Shown here in pieces: positions 1 through 8,317 of a stretch of 28,830 nucleotides of DNA. The translations under genes were made by a program, and so were the position numbers. The notes under the pieces were generated by a model that was given only the letters and a program-made list of their open reading frames with translations, had not been told where the DNA came from and searched no databases. The stretch spans positions 1-28,830 of the forward strand of contig DALYLJ010000019.1 of the NCBI GenBank assembly GCA_031976395.1. The letters run 5' to 3'. The stretch comes from UBA11164 sp002420085. Lineage in GTDB: Bacteria > Pseudomonadota > Gammaproteobacteria > Xanthomonadales > Xanthomonadaceae. Within the stretch, counting starts at the first letter, position 1, and every line of letters starts with the position of its first letter.

Positions 1-160
1 CGTGGCACTGGCCGGCATCGGCGTGCTGGCCGGCGGCGCGCTGGCCGCCTACCACCAGGCGCGCATGCCGAGTTCTTCTTCAAGCAACGGTGACAGTTCC
101 GGTGGCAGCTCCGATGGCGGCGGCAGTGGCTGCGGTGGTTGTGGTGGGGGCGGTGACTGA
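1..160 (+). CDS. C-terminal tail of a truncated membrane-type protein with Gly/Ser/Cys-rich end
   Basis: The frame beginning at base 2 is open from the window edge to a TGA at 158-160. The visible 52 residues begin with a small-residue hydrophobic stretch (VALAGIGVLAGGALAAY), consistent with the end of a membrane helix. A serine/glycine linker follows, then a tail containing two cysteines in CGGC spacing within glycines (GCGGCGGGGD). Such Gly/Cys tails are known in some bacterial membrane proteins, for example TIGR04222-type proteins, but too little is present to assign a family. Codon use fits the high-GC surroundings. The start and most of the gene lie outside the window. Confidence 0.55.
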   Translation, partial: VALAGIGVLAGGALAAYHQARMPSSSSSNGDSSGGSSDGGGSGCGGCGGGGD

Positions 161-231
161 GTGGTGGTGCGATCGGGTTCGGTCGGTGGGGCGGCGCGCG
201 CCGCTCACCATCGGGCCTTACTGAGTCGTAA

Positions 232-260
232 TTGCGCGTTGCAGCGAAAGTCATTATCGT
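232..260 (+). promoter_or_regulatory. Possible sigma70-type promoter for the restriction-modification operon
   Basis: TTGCGC at 232-237 and TATCGT at 255-260 are separated by 17 bases, upstream of the methylase gene at 450. Both hexamers match the consensus only partly. This is a candidate from inspection alone. The rest of the 161-449 gap holds no gene that I can support. Confidence 0.25.
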
Positions 261-312
261 GACTGGCAACAACACCCTCCACACCTCTCGCAAGATCCGC
301 GCGCCATGGGGT

Positions 313-341
313 CATGATCTTTGGCTGCCATGATTGGCTGC
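313..341 (+). repeat. Imperfect tandem direct repeat upstream of the methylase gene
   Basis: CATGATCTTTGGCTGC (313-328) is followed directly by CATGATTGGCTGC (329-341), the same sequence with three bases missing. It lies about 110 bases upstream of the methylase start, downstream of the candidate promoter. It could be a regulator-binding site in the 5' leader or simple slippage. No controller-protein gene is visible next to it. Confidence 0.5.
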
Positions 342-449
342 AATCGAGGAGACTCTGATTCATTCCCAGTCTGTCATGCGCCTGACCGTCTCACGCTTTC
401 TCGACCCACCGGAAGCCGCACCGCTCCGGTCAGATGGAGGTGAGTTTCG

Positions 450-2729
450 GTGAAGCATGCAGGGACGATAATCCGCAAGGACAGTTTGGCCCGTTCGTCT
501 CGCTGGGAATCCCCGGCCGCCAATCCGACCTCGCAGCTCCAGCTCGCCTATCCGGACGACCAGCCTGTCGTCTACCTGGAGCCCAAGCCTGGCCCGCGCG
601 CCATCGAGGACGATTCGTTCCCGTTCGAAGCACTGAGCGACATCGCGGAAATCGAGAGCTGGCGCAAGGAGATCAACCGCCCGACCACCCATATCCATAA
701 GTGGTGGGCGCAGCGTCTCGGCACCGTCTTCCGGGCGCTGACCATCGGTGCGTTCGCTCCCTCCGGCGCGAACGTGTTCGACCTGTTCTATAGGCCCGTG
801 CGCATCCCCGGCGGAACGGTGTTCGATCCGTTCATGGGCAGCGGCACGACGCTGGCCGAGACCGTCAAGCTGGGTGCTCGTGCGATTGGCCGCGACATCA
901 ACCCGGTGGCGCATTTCCTTGTGAAGTGCGCGCTCTCGGTCCACGACCGCAAGGCCATTCTCGAAACCTTCCGCGCCATCGAGCGCGACGTGGCCGACGA
1001 GGTGCGCAGCTACTATCGCGCCACCTTGCCGGACGATACGAAAGCCGACGTGCTCTATACCTTCTGGGTCAAGACGGTCGATTGCCCGTCCTGCGCAGCG
1101 TCCGTGGATCTGTTCGGATCACAGATCTTCGCCCGCCACGCCTACCCGAAGAAGGTGCCGCAGGCGCAGGCTGTGTGTCCGCATTGCGGCGGGATCAACG
1201 CGGTTCACGTCGAGGACCGCGAGGCGAAGTGTTCCTCCTGCCGGAAATCGTTCGATCCGGGCACGGGTCCGGCGAAGGGACAGCGCGCGACCTGTCGCTC
1301 GTGCCATCACAGCTTTCCGATTGCCAAGACGATCCGCGCATCCGGCAAGCCGCCCGCGCACCGGATGTACGCGAAGCTGGTTCTGCTGCCGGACGGCAGC
1401 AAGGCGTACCACCCGATCACTGATGAAGACCGGAGCCACTACACGAAAGCGGAACGAGCCTTGGCCCGGCGCAAGAACGCGTATCCCGTGGTCGCCATCG
1501 AGCCCGGCTACAACACCAACCAGGCTTTGGGCTACAACTACCGCCACTGGCACGAGATGTTCAACGCGCGCCAGCTTCTCTGCCTTTCGATCCTGGCCGA
1601 GCGCATCCGCGACATTCCCGATCCGGTCCTGCGCGATCTCTTTACGTGTCTCTTCTCCGGCGCGCTGGAGTTCAACAACATGTTCGCCTCCTACAAGGGC
1701 GAGGGAACGGGCGCGGTGCGCCACATGTTCGCACACCACATCCTCAAGCCCGAGCGCGTGCCTTTGGAGGCCAATCTCTGGGGGACGCCCAAGAGTTCGG
1801 GATCGTTCTCCACCATGTTCGAGGGCCGCATCCGCCGCGCGCTCGGCTATGCGGACGATCCGTTCGAACTTCGCATCGCAGGCAAGGGTAGCAAGACGGA
1901 AAAAATCTTCGGCCTCTCCGAGAAAATCGGAACGCCCGTCGCGGACACCTACCGCGCTTTCTCCAAAGGAGAGCGCGTCTATCTCTCCTGCGGGGATTCA
2001 GGATCGACCGACCTGCCGGATGGCTCGGTGGATGCCGTGCTGACCGATCCGCCGTTCTTCGACAACGTGCATTACTCGCAACTCGCCGACTTCTTCCATG
2101 TCTGGCAGCGGCACATTCTCGGGGCGGACGGAACCCGTAAGCCGGATACGACGCGCTCGGACCGCGAAGTGCAAAACGCCGATGAAGCCGGATTCACCGA
2201 CCGGCTCGCCGCCGTGTGGCGCGAGTCGCACCGCGTCCTGAAAGAGGACGGGTTGCTCGCGTTCACCTATCACCATTCGCGCCCCGAAGGCTGGCGCTGC
2301 GTATTGCAGGCATTGATGGAAGCCGGGTTCGGGATCAGCGCCGTGCATCCGATCAAGGCCGAAATGTCGCTGGCGATGCCCAAGTTGCAGGCGAAGGAAC
2401 CGATTGATGTCGACATCATCCTCGTGTGCCGCAAGCGTTCACGCATGAAGACACACCGCTGGAACGGCGATCTCTGGGGGACCGTCGCGCCGCCCGCGCA
2501 GGCGCAGGCCGAGCGGCTGCGTGTTTCCGGGCGCAGGCTCAGCCGCAACGACGTGCGGATCATCGTGATGGCGCAGCTCCTGCGGCAGGTTTCGCGTTCG
2601 CCGACGATGGAGTCCGCGTTGCATCTTCTCGATACCGCGAACGGCGAGACGGAAACGCTGATCGACCGCATTCACGCGGCGGGCGGCGGAACAACCAAGA
2701 ACAATGCAAACGCAACGGAGCGGACCTGA
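450..2729 (+). CDS. DNA adenine methyltransferase-like protein with zinc knuckles (DUF1156-like)
   Basis: This 759-residue protein looks like an AdoMet-dependent DNA methylase, probably N6-adenine. The AdoMet-binding motif FDPFMGSGTT is at residues 125-134. The catalytic motif, DPPFFDNV, is much later at 533-540, the alpha-like order with the target-recognition region between them. That region carries four CxxC pairs (C212/C215, C243/C246, C261/C264, C282/C285), which suggests two zinc ribbons. The N-terminal RPTTHIHKWWAQR segment and the DPPFFDNVHYSQL context resemble DUF1156-type methylases. The GTG start at 450 is chosen because GGAGGTGAG (436-444) sits just before it. The stop lies 2 bases before the nuclease gene, so the two should be co-transcribed. 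The catalytic motif has Phe (DPPF) instead of the usual Tyr/Trp. The recognition site cannot be read from sequence. Confidence 0.85.
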   Translation: MKHAGTIIRKDSLARSSRWESPAANPTSQLQLAYPDDQPVVYLEPKPGPRAIEDDSFPFEALSDIAEIESWRKEINRPTTHIHKWWAQRLGTVFRALTIGAFAPSGANVFDLFYRPVRIPGGTVFDPFMGSGTTLAETVKLGARAIGRDINPVAHFLVKCALSVHDRKAILETFRAIERDVADEVRSYYRATLPDDTKADVLYTFWVKTVDCPSCAASVDLFGSQIFARHAYPKKVPQAQAVCPHCGGINAVHVEDREAKCSSCRKSFDPGTGPAKGQRATCRSCHHSFPIAKTIRASGKPPAHRMYAKLVLLPDGSKAYHPITDEDRSHYTKAERALARRKNAYPVVAIEPGYNTNQALGYNYRHWHEMFNARQLLCLSILAERIRDIPDPVLRDLFTCLFSGALEFNNMFASYKGEGTGAVRHMFAHHILKPERVPLEANLWGTPKSSGSFSTMFEGRIRRALGYADDPFELRIAGKGSKTEKIFGLSEKIGTPVADTYRAFSKGERVYLSCGDSGSTDLPDGSVDAVLTDPPFFDNVHYSQLADFFHVWQRHILGADGTRKPDTTRSDREVQNADEAGFTDRLAAVWRESHRVLKEDGLLAFTYHHSRPEGWRCVLQALMEAGFGISAVHPIKAEMSLAMPKLQAKEPIDVDIILVCRKRSRMKTHRWNGDLWGTVAPPAQAQAERLRVSGRRLSRNDVRIIVMAQLLRQVSRSPTMESALHLLDTANGETETLIDRIHAAGGGTTKNNANATERT

Positions 2730-2731
2730 TC

Positions 2732-3523
2732 GTGTCGAATGCCTCATCCCTGTTCAAAGAATGCGTGCAGGCCATCCAGCGCGGCGAGCTGATCGAGCGC
2801 GAAGGCCGCAGCGACAAAGAGTTTCATTTCCAGAACTGGTTCAAGCGGCGGCTCGAAGCCGTGAATCTCAACTTCGACTCGCCGGGCCGCAACTCCTACC
2901 CGGATTTCCGCCTCGTGCGTTTCGCCGAAGGCTTCGAGCTGAAAGGTCTTGCGTATCCGGGCCGCGAGGCCGATTACGACTGCAACAGCCAGGTTCCCTG
3001 CGGCGAGCATAACGGGCGGCAGGTCTACTACGTGTTCGGGCGCTATCCCGTGAACCCGGACGGCAACCGCTATCCCGTCCTCGATCTCGTCTTGTGTCAC
3101 GGCAGCTTCTTGAATACCGACAACACCTACATCCACAAGAACAAAAGCTTCCGGGGCTTCGGCAGCTACGGCGACATTCTCGTGCGCGACCGCAAAATGT
3201 ACGTCGCGCCCACGCCCTTCGCGCTGGCCGACGGCACCGCGCACCGCCGCACGCTCATCGTTCCAGAAGGTCATGTGGTCGATGCCGATCTTGTTGAGGT
3301 CGGCACGCTCACGCGGCGCGAAGTGGATCAGGTCGTCGTGGCCTATAGCTTCGATCTGCGCACGAACGAGGTCGCCACAACCAACCTTGCTAATCCGAGT
3401 GCCGGCCGCGCACATGTCTTCAAAGCCTACCGCGTGGCGGGCGATCCGGCAGATGCGGTGACCTTGCGCGCCCGCAAGCGCATGCTGACCGAATTAGATG
3501 TGGCAGACGACGAAGACGAGTAG
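2732..3523 (+). CDS. Putative PD-(D/E)xK restriction endonuclease partner of the methylase
   Basis: This 263-residue protein most likely cleaves DNA and is the restriction partner of the preceding methylase. A PD-(D/E)xK signature can be read: YPDF with D58, followed by FELKG with E69 and K71, spaced as expected for two metal-binding acidic residues and a catalytic lysine. An upstream acidic helix (SDKEFHFQNWFKRRLE, residues 27-42) is also typical of the fold. The GTG at 2732 lies 2 bases after the methylase TGA, with GGAG at 2717-2720 as ribosome site. The C-terminus is acidic (DVADDEDE). I do not recognise the subfamily. Function rests on the motif plus the methylase neighbour. There is no separate specificity subunit or helicase, so a Type II-like arrangement is inferred. 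Confidence 0.7.
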   Translation: MSNASSLFKECVQAIQRGELIEREGRSDKEFHFQNWFKRRLEAVNLNFDSPGRNSYPDFRLVRFAEGFELKGLAYPGREADYDCNSQVPCGEHNGRQVYYVFGRYPVNPDGNRYPVLDLVLCHGSFLNTDNTYIHKNKSFRGFGSYGDILVRDRKMYVAPTPFALADGTAHRRTLIVPEGHVVDADLVEVGTLTRREVDQVVVAYSFDLRTNEVATTNLANPSAGRAHVFKAYRVAGDPADAVTLRARKRMLTELDVADDEDE

Positions 3524-3568
3524 CCAACTCCGTTCGCTCACGCGATGAGTACATGAATGCCCGTGCCA

Positions 3569-3640
3569 CCCGCCAGGGTATGGCCAACGAGGCGCGGATT
3601 ATTCCCGCCCATGGTCCACCCCCCTCGTCGCTGCGCGCCA
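3569..3640 (-). repeat. Copy A of a ~72-bp direct repeat flanking the SIR2-TIR/nSTAND module
   Basis: This stretch aligns with 8274-8344 in the same orientation. The first 32 bases match at 28 positions. The similarity continues, with an indel, to a shared GTCGCTGCGC. Read on the - strand, both copies contain a similar short peptide (MGGNNPRLVGHTLAG here, starting at 3612 and running 24 residues to a stop at 3538). Copy A lies between the nuclease stop and the end of the nSTAND gene, copy B just before the SIR2-TIR start. Whether it is a mobile relic, a translated leader or a recombination footprint cannot be decided here. Confidence 0.7.
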
Positions 3641-3677
3641 ACAGGGCGCTACGGTTTGTCCAGGTAGGCAGGCATGG

Positions 3678-6600
3678 TCAGGGGATGTTCAATTGCCTGC
3701 GAAGCCAGGCGAGCCAGTCGTGATCGTTCGGTGACAAATGCATGCCACGCCCCGCCATCGCTTTGAGCGTGGTGTACGCGGCACGGTAATGGGTTTCAAC
3801 GGCTTGGGTGTCGCCCTGATCGAAGGTAATCTGCGCCAGCCTGATGTGGCTCCGCCACAGATCGCGCTGCGCTTCCGCACTGCTCGGGTCCGCGCTCGCC
3901 AGCCGCTCGGCAATCGTCAGACTGTGCCGGAAATTCGCCACCGCCTCCCTCTGATCGCCCAGCGCCTGCTGTACAGCGCCCAGCCTGCCCAGACTCACCG
4001 ACAGATCACGTTGCGCCCACGCATTGCTAGAGTCCGCGCTCGCCAGCCGCTCGTGGATCGCCAGACCGCGTCGGAAATTCGCCAGCGCCGCCAGTAGATT
4101 GCCGTGCACCTGCTGCACATCGCCTACCCTATCCAGACTCAGCGCCAAATCACGCTGTGCCTGCAAGTTACTCAGGTCCGCACTCGCCAGCCGCTCGCGA
4201 ATAACCAGACTGCGTCGGAAATACACCAGCGCCGCAGTCAGATCGCCCTGCGCTCGCAGCACATCCCCCACCCTATCTAAATTTAGCGCCAGATCGCGCT
4301 GCATCTCCGCGTTGCTCGGGTCCGCGCTCGCCTGCAACTCTCGGATATCCAGGCTATCCCTGTAATTCACCAGCGCCGCCGGTAGATCGCCCTGCGCTCC
4401 TCGCACATCGCCTAGCCTTTCCAGACTCGACGCCAGATCGCGCTGCACTCCCACGCTGCTTGGGTACGCGCTCGCCAGCCGCTCCATGATCTCTAATCTA
4501 CGCTGGTAATTCTCCAGCGCCGCCGGTAGATCGCCCTGCATCCGCTGCAAATCTCCCAGCCTTTCCAGACTCGACGCCAGATCGCGCTGCACTTCCTCCG
4601 CGTAGCGTGGGGCCGCGATATCCTGAAACTCTCGAATATCCAGGCTAAGCCGATAATTTGCCAGCGCCGCCGTTAGATCGCCCTGCACCTGCTGCACATC
4701 GCCCAGCCTATCCAGACTCAACGCCAGATCGCGCTGCGCCTCCGCATTGTTTGGGTCCGCGCTCGTCAGCCGCTCCATGATCTCGATTGTACGTTGGTAA
4801 TTCTCCAGCGCCGCCGTTAGATCGCCCTGCGCCTGCTGCACATCGCCTAGCAGAATCAGCGCCAGTGCCTGATCCCGGTCAGTCTCGGCCACTGCCAGCA
4901 TGGCGCGTGCTGCGCGTTCGGCCTGCGGCAACGAACCCTTCTGTCGGTACAGTTCCGCGAGGGCATACCAATCCTCAGCTATGGCATACGACGCCACCAC
5001 CGCCTCGTAATCAGCAATCGCCTGATCGGTGGTCGTTCCGTCGCGGCCGATGGCGTTTTCGGTCAACTCCGCAATCGTGCGCAAATGGGCGGCGTGTTGA
5101 ATTTTGGACGCGATCTCCCGCGCCTGCTGTTCCGCCGCAACCAGGGCAGTGAGCACCGACCGTGCCTGCCCTATCTGCCCTTGGTTGTACAACTCCAGGG
5201 CTTGCAAGCCTCTGGGATCCCTCGCGATTTCCAACACCTCGGCGCTGACCGCACGTGCATAGGTCGCATCACGCGCGTTCAACTCGGCAATCAGTGCTTC
5301 TTGCTTGCGCATCAGGCCATCGTGCGCGCGAGTGATCGACTCTAATTGCATCAAGGCTTCTCGCGTCTCGACCTTAGCCATTGCTGCCTCCGTTTCAGCC
5401 TGCTCGGCCTGTCTCGTGCGCTCCCAGGCCACCGCTCTTGCATAAAAGACAGCAAAAGACACTGTTGAAAAAAAACCGGCCAACAGAGCTATCACGATGT
5501 GAACACGCCGCCGTCGCCGTTGCGCGGCTGCCCGCTGCTCGTTCTTGGCTTGTCTGCGTTCACGCGCCTGTGCCACCAGCGGCACCAGCAAATCGTGGGT
5601 GAGCTCCACCCGTGGCGCGCCGCCGCGCTCTTCGATAGTCAGCAGACGCCCGTTCACCAGACGATCCAGATGCGCTTCCGGTGTCTGCACGCCGTGGGCG
5701 CGCATTGCACTGAGCACGGTGTCGCGCGAACAGGCTTCACGGATGCGGCTGCCGCTGTCGATCAGCAGCGCTTCGACTGTCTCCGGCACCCCCGCTGGCA
5801 TGCCCTCGAAGCTGCGTTGGTAGAAGTGCTCCAGCACCTGATCGGCTTGGCCTTGCAACTGCGCCTGGGTGATTTGCTGCGCGCCGGAGTGCAGCCGCGC
5901 TTCGTTGAGCTCGGTGCAGAGCAGACTCAACAACGGCGGCACGGCGTCGATCTCGTCGAGCGGCGTGTCGGGGGTGCGTTGGGCGACGAAGCAGACCAGG
6001 CACTGGGCCACTTCGGTATCGATCAGCGCCTGCGCGCCTTTGCTGGCGGGCCGGGTGACCGCATCGAGCGCGTCCGGGCCGCGCAGCTCACGCAGTTCGA
6101 CCCGGTTGTTCATCAGCGCCGGGATCAGCTTCTTCCACCGCTCCAACTCGTGCAGATAATCCTCGCGCAGCGTGAGCACGATGCGCACGGCACTCTCGCG
6201 CCAGTCATAGCCGTCGGGAATCGGCTGGTTCCCCGGCGGACGGCGGTCGATCAATGCCGCCAGTTCCGCCATCAGCGCGGCGGCCTCGTCACGGCGGTCA
6301 GGGCGCCGCGCACCCGCATCGTTTTCGGTGGACGGGGCTACCAGGGTGAACAGTTCCTCGAATTGATCGAAGATCAGCACCGGCCGTTGCAGTTGCACGG
6401 CCTCGCGCCATTTTGGGTCAAACGCCTGTTGCCACAGCGGCACGGGCGGCTGGCCCAGCACACCGGCCAATTCGGCCCGCACCTGCTCGACCAGTGTGGG
6501 CGCATCCGCATCGAAGCGCAGCCGCAGCAGCAACGGGTGCCAGCCCTCCACCTTGAGGCGTGGCCACAGGCCGGCGCCCAGCAGCGAGGTCTTGCCGAGA

Positions 6601-6779
6601 CCGGATTTTCCGTACAGCAGCGTGAGCGGCCGCAGCGAGATTCGGCGGAACAGATCGTCGATTTCGCGCTCGCGGCCGTAGAAATATGCCGCCGTCGTCG
6701 GCGTGTAGGCGCGCAGGCCGAGCCAGGGCCGTTCCGGGGTGGCCAAGGGTGCGCTGGCGGGGCTGCCGAGACCGGTCAT
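3678..6779 (-). CDS. nSTAND1-type NTPase with membrane segment and TPR array
   Basis: This 1033-residue protein is a STAND-class signalling NTPase and a candidate phage sensor or scaffold. The N-terminus has YFYGREREIDDLFRRI (32-47), Walker A GKSGLGKTS (57-65), Walker B VLIFDQFEELF (134-144) and the downstream VELTHDLLVP (391-400) typical of nSTAND1 ATPases. After a basic stretch, one hydrophobic helix (about 427-447) could anchor it in the inner membrane. A charged, probably coiled-coil region (about 452-505) follows, then divergent TPR-like helices. Residues 645-981 form seven 48/49-residue TPR units with a half unit after them. The ATG at 6779 is 3 bases after the SIR2-TIR stop and is preceded by GAGGGG, so the two are likely co-translated. 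By analogy with known STAND defence proteins, the repeats may bind the trigger; this is inference. Confidence 0.88.
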   Translation of the reverse strand: MTGLGSPASAPLATPERPWLGLRAYTPTTAAYFYGREREIDDLFRRISLRPLTLLYGKSGLGKTSLLGAGLWPRLKVEGWHPLLLRLRFDADAPTLVEQVRAELAGVLGQPPVPLWQQAFDPKWREAVQLQRPVLIFDQFEELFTLVAPSTENDAGARRPDRRDEAAALMAELAALIDRRPPGNQPIPDGYDWRESAVRIVLTLREDYLHELERWKKLIPALMNNRVELRELRGPDALDAVTRPASKGAQALIDTEVAQCLVCFVAQRTPDTPLDEIDAVPPLLSLLCTELNEARLHSGAQQITQAQLQGQADQVLEHFYQRSFEGMPAGVPETVEALLIDSGSRIREACSRDTVLSAMRAHGVQTPEAHLDRLVNGRLLTIEERGGAPRVELTHDLLVPLVAQARERRQAKNEQRAAAQRRRRRVHIVIALLAGFFSTVSFAVFYARAVAWERTRQAEQAETEAAMAKVETREALMQLESITRAHDGLMRKQEALIAELNARDATYARAVSAEVLEIARDPRGLQALELYNQGQIGQARSVLTALVAAEQQAREIASKIQHAAHLRTIAELTENAIGRDGTTTDQAIADYEAVVASYAIAEDWYALAELYRQKGSLPQAERAARAMLAVAETDRDQALALILLGDVQQAQGDLTAALENYQRTIEIMERLTSADPNNAEAQRDLALSLDRLGDVQQVQGDLTAALANYRLSLDIREFQDIAAPRYAEEVQRDLASSLERLGDLQRMQGDLPAALENYQRRLEIMERLASAYPSSVGVQRDLASSLERLGDVRGAQGDLPAALVNYRDSLDIRELQASADPSNAEMQRDLALNLDRVGDVLRAQGDLTAALVYFRRSLVIRERLASADLSNLQAQRDLALSLDRVGDVQQVHGNLLAALANFRRGLAIHERLASADSSNAWAQRDLSVSLGRLGAVQQALGDQREAVANFRHSLTIAERLASADPSSAEAQRDLWRSHIRLAQITFDQGDTQAVETHYRAAYTTLKAMAGRGMHLSPNDHDWLAWLRRQLNIP
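3837..4847 (-). repeat. Seven tandem ~144-bp units encoding the TPR array
   Basis: Seven coding units of 48 codons (the second has 49) run from residue 645 to 981 of the nSTAND protein. The shared core reads GDVQQ-QGDLTAAL-NY near the start and QRDLALSLDRL at the end. The nucleotide sequences are also close: units 1 and 2 share a nearly identical run around 4665-4705 and 4810-4850. High similarity at the DNA level suggests recent duplication or gene conversion, and lets unit number change by recombination. Confidence 0.9.
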
Positions 6780-6782
6780 GGT

Positions 6783-8207
6783 TCAGCCCCTCATTCGCTT
6801 GCCGCTGCGATGCTCGTCAACCAGGGCTTTGACCCGCTGGACAAAGCCATTCATGTCCTCCTGTCGATGCCGCTGGACCTGATGCACGACGGCCGGCTCC
6901 TGCTCCTCGCGATGGCCAGTCGGCAGGCCACAGAGCAGCTTGAGATAGAACACATAACCGTCGACATGGCGTTCGGCGGCCCAGTGGCGCTCCCTGTGCA
7001 GGTAGCGGCCGCGATTAGCCGGATCCTCGGTCGTGGGTGAAACCACCGAGACGAACAGACAACAGGCCTGCTTGATTTCGGCCTGCAACGCGCGGTCGTA
7101 GTTGCCGCCGGATTCCAACTCGCGCTTGTCCAGCCACACCGGAACACCCGCCACCAGCAGTGCCCGAACCAGGGTTTCGACCGGGGCGATGTCCTCACGC
7201 GCATAGCTGATGAAGACGCCACCGTTTGGGCAACGGTCACCCACACGGATGAAGATGTCGAGGTTGTGTTGCCGCTTCTGTAGCCGTTGCGACCAGCGCC
7301 GCTGCAACTCCAGGGCGAACGCCTGCGGATCGCCCTCGATCACCCGCGTCAATCGCGTTGCCTGCTCGAAGAAGAACAGCATCGGTGCGCTGTCTGCGGT
7401 GCGGGCTTCGGCAAAACGATGCCGCGTGTGCGGGGCATCCTCGGACAGTCGCTTGCCACGGGCGACGCGCATGAAGAAACGCACGATCCAATCATCCGAG
7501 GGCGCGCCGATCAGCAGCAGATCGCGCGAGCGTAACTGGCTGAGCAGATTCTCCACCGAGGTGGATTTCTCCAGCAGGGTGCAGATGTACTCCATGTAGT
7601 CCTCCTCCCAGACCGGCGCACTGGGCGCGTGCAGCGAACCCATCACCTGATAGAGCGTCACGCCAGACAGCGGCATGGGCAGATCGCAATTGCCGTATTG
7701 CTGGAGTTGCGTCGACATGTCGCTCTTGCGCGCCGCTGCTGCGGGATGCGGGGTGGCGCGCCCGCGATCGCAGAAGTAGAACACCTGACGCTGGGCATCG
7801 AATCCCCGCTGCGCGGACTCCAGTGCGCGGACCATCTGGTCATCGGGGGTACTGGCGATGTACAGGTCAAAGCCGTCGATCGCGGCCAGCGCCAACAGCC
7901 CCGGGCCGGGGGTGTCATGGGCTTTCAGCAAGGTCTTCAAACGATCCCATACCGTGGTGGCGCGCACGTTGGGATTGCTGCCGATCGCCTCGCGCGCCAC
8001 CTGCATGGTGTTCTGCCAATCACCCTCGGGCAACCCCAGCTTGCGCGCCAACTGCGGGGCCAGCGCCTGGTACAAGGGCCGCTGCCCGCCTGCCGCATCG
8101 GCCACCGTCACCAACGCCGGCCCGATCACCGGCAACACATGACCATGGGCGATGTTGTCGATCAGGTCGTCCCAGTCGTCATCCTCGAAGTTCTGGCTCA
8201 CGCTCAT
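6783..8207 (-). CDS. SIR2-like/TIR fusion protein, probable NAD-targeting defence effector
   Basis: This 474-residue protein joins two folds linked to NAD+ handling. Residues about 12-250 match a SIR2-like domain: HGHVLPVIGPAL (21-32) at the nucleotide-pocket position, LYQVMGSLHAP (185-195) followed by EEDYMEYI (201-208), and DLLLIGAPSDDWIVRFFMR (229-247). Residues about 331-430 form a TIR domain beginning VFISYARED, with VWLDKRELESG (357-367). E406 in LHRERHWAAER is the best candidate for the catalytic glutamate. The usual SIR2 HG is replaced by MG (M189), so the SIR2 half may bind rather than hydrolyse. The ATG at 8207 is chosen because the SIR2 domain starts soon after it. The frame is open upstream, but that sequence overlaps the repeat and lacks domain similarity. 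The gene lies 3 bases before the nSTAND gene. Confidence 0.85.
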   Translation of the reverse strand: MSVSQNFEDDDWDDLIDNIAHGHVLPVIGPALVTVADAAGGQRPLYQALAPQLARKLGLPEGDWQNTMQVAREAIGSNPNVRATTVWDRLKTLLKAHDTPGPGLLALAAIDGFDLYIASTPDDQMVRALESAQRGFDAQRQVFYFCDRGRATPHPAAAARKSDMSTQLQQYGNCDLPMPLSGVTLYQVMGSLHAPSAPVWEEDYMEYICTLLEKSTSVENLLSQLRSRDLLLIGAPSDDWIVRFFMRVARGKRLSEDAPHTRHRFAEARTADSAPMLFFFEQATRLTRVIEGDPQAFALELQRRWSQRLQKRQHNLDIFIRVGDRCPNGGVFISYAREDIAPVETLVRALLVAGVPVWLDKRELESGGNYDRALQAEIKQACCLFVSVVSPTTEDPANRGRYLHRERHWAAERHVDGYVFYLKLLCGLPTGHREEQEPAVVHQVQRHRQEDMNGFVQRVKALVDEHRSGKRMRG

Positions 8208-8317
8208 GTCTCGATCCAGGGAGTGTGGATGTGCAGCAACGCGCCGCTGGGGTGACTCCACCGCATGACCTGTCCCGCCAGGGCATGCCCGACGAGGCGC
8301 GGATCGATCCCGCTCAT
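8204..8317 (-). CDS. Candidate 37-residue upstream peptide overlapping the SIR2-TIR start
   Basis: A short open frame starts at ATG 8317 (MSGIDPRLVGHALAG) and ends in a TGA that overlaps the SIR2-TIR ATG as ATGA, an arrangement used for translational coupling. A similar peptide is encoded in copy A at 3612-3538. Across 17 aligned codons there are three synonymous and five amino-acid changes, so evidence for selection on the peptide is weak. The frame extends further upstream to an ATG at 8419, over the relic of another gene. It may be a leader peptide or a chance frame inside a repeated element. Confidence 0.25.
   Translation of the reverse strand: MSGIDPRLVGHALAGQVMRWSHPSGALLHIHTPWIET

Noticed and set aside
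3837..4847. CRISPR array or non-coding satellite
   Set aside because: The regular units are 144 bp, in frame, and encode TPR helices; there are no short repeats with unique spacers.
5499..7040. Long + strand open frame (513 codons) opposite the nSTAND and SIR2-TIR genes
   Set aside because: It spans the junction of two well-supported - strand genes, has no domain pattern, and is the usual high-GC antisense shadow.
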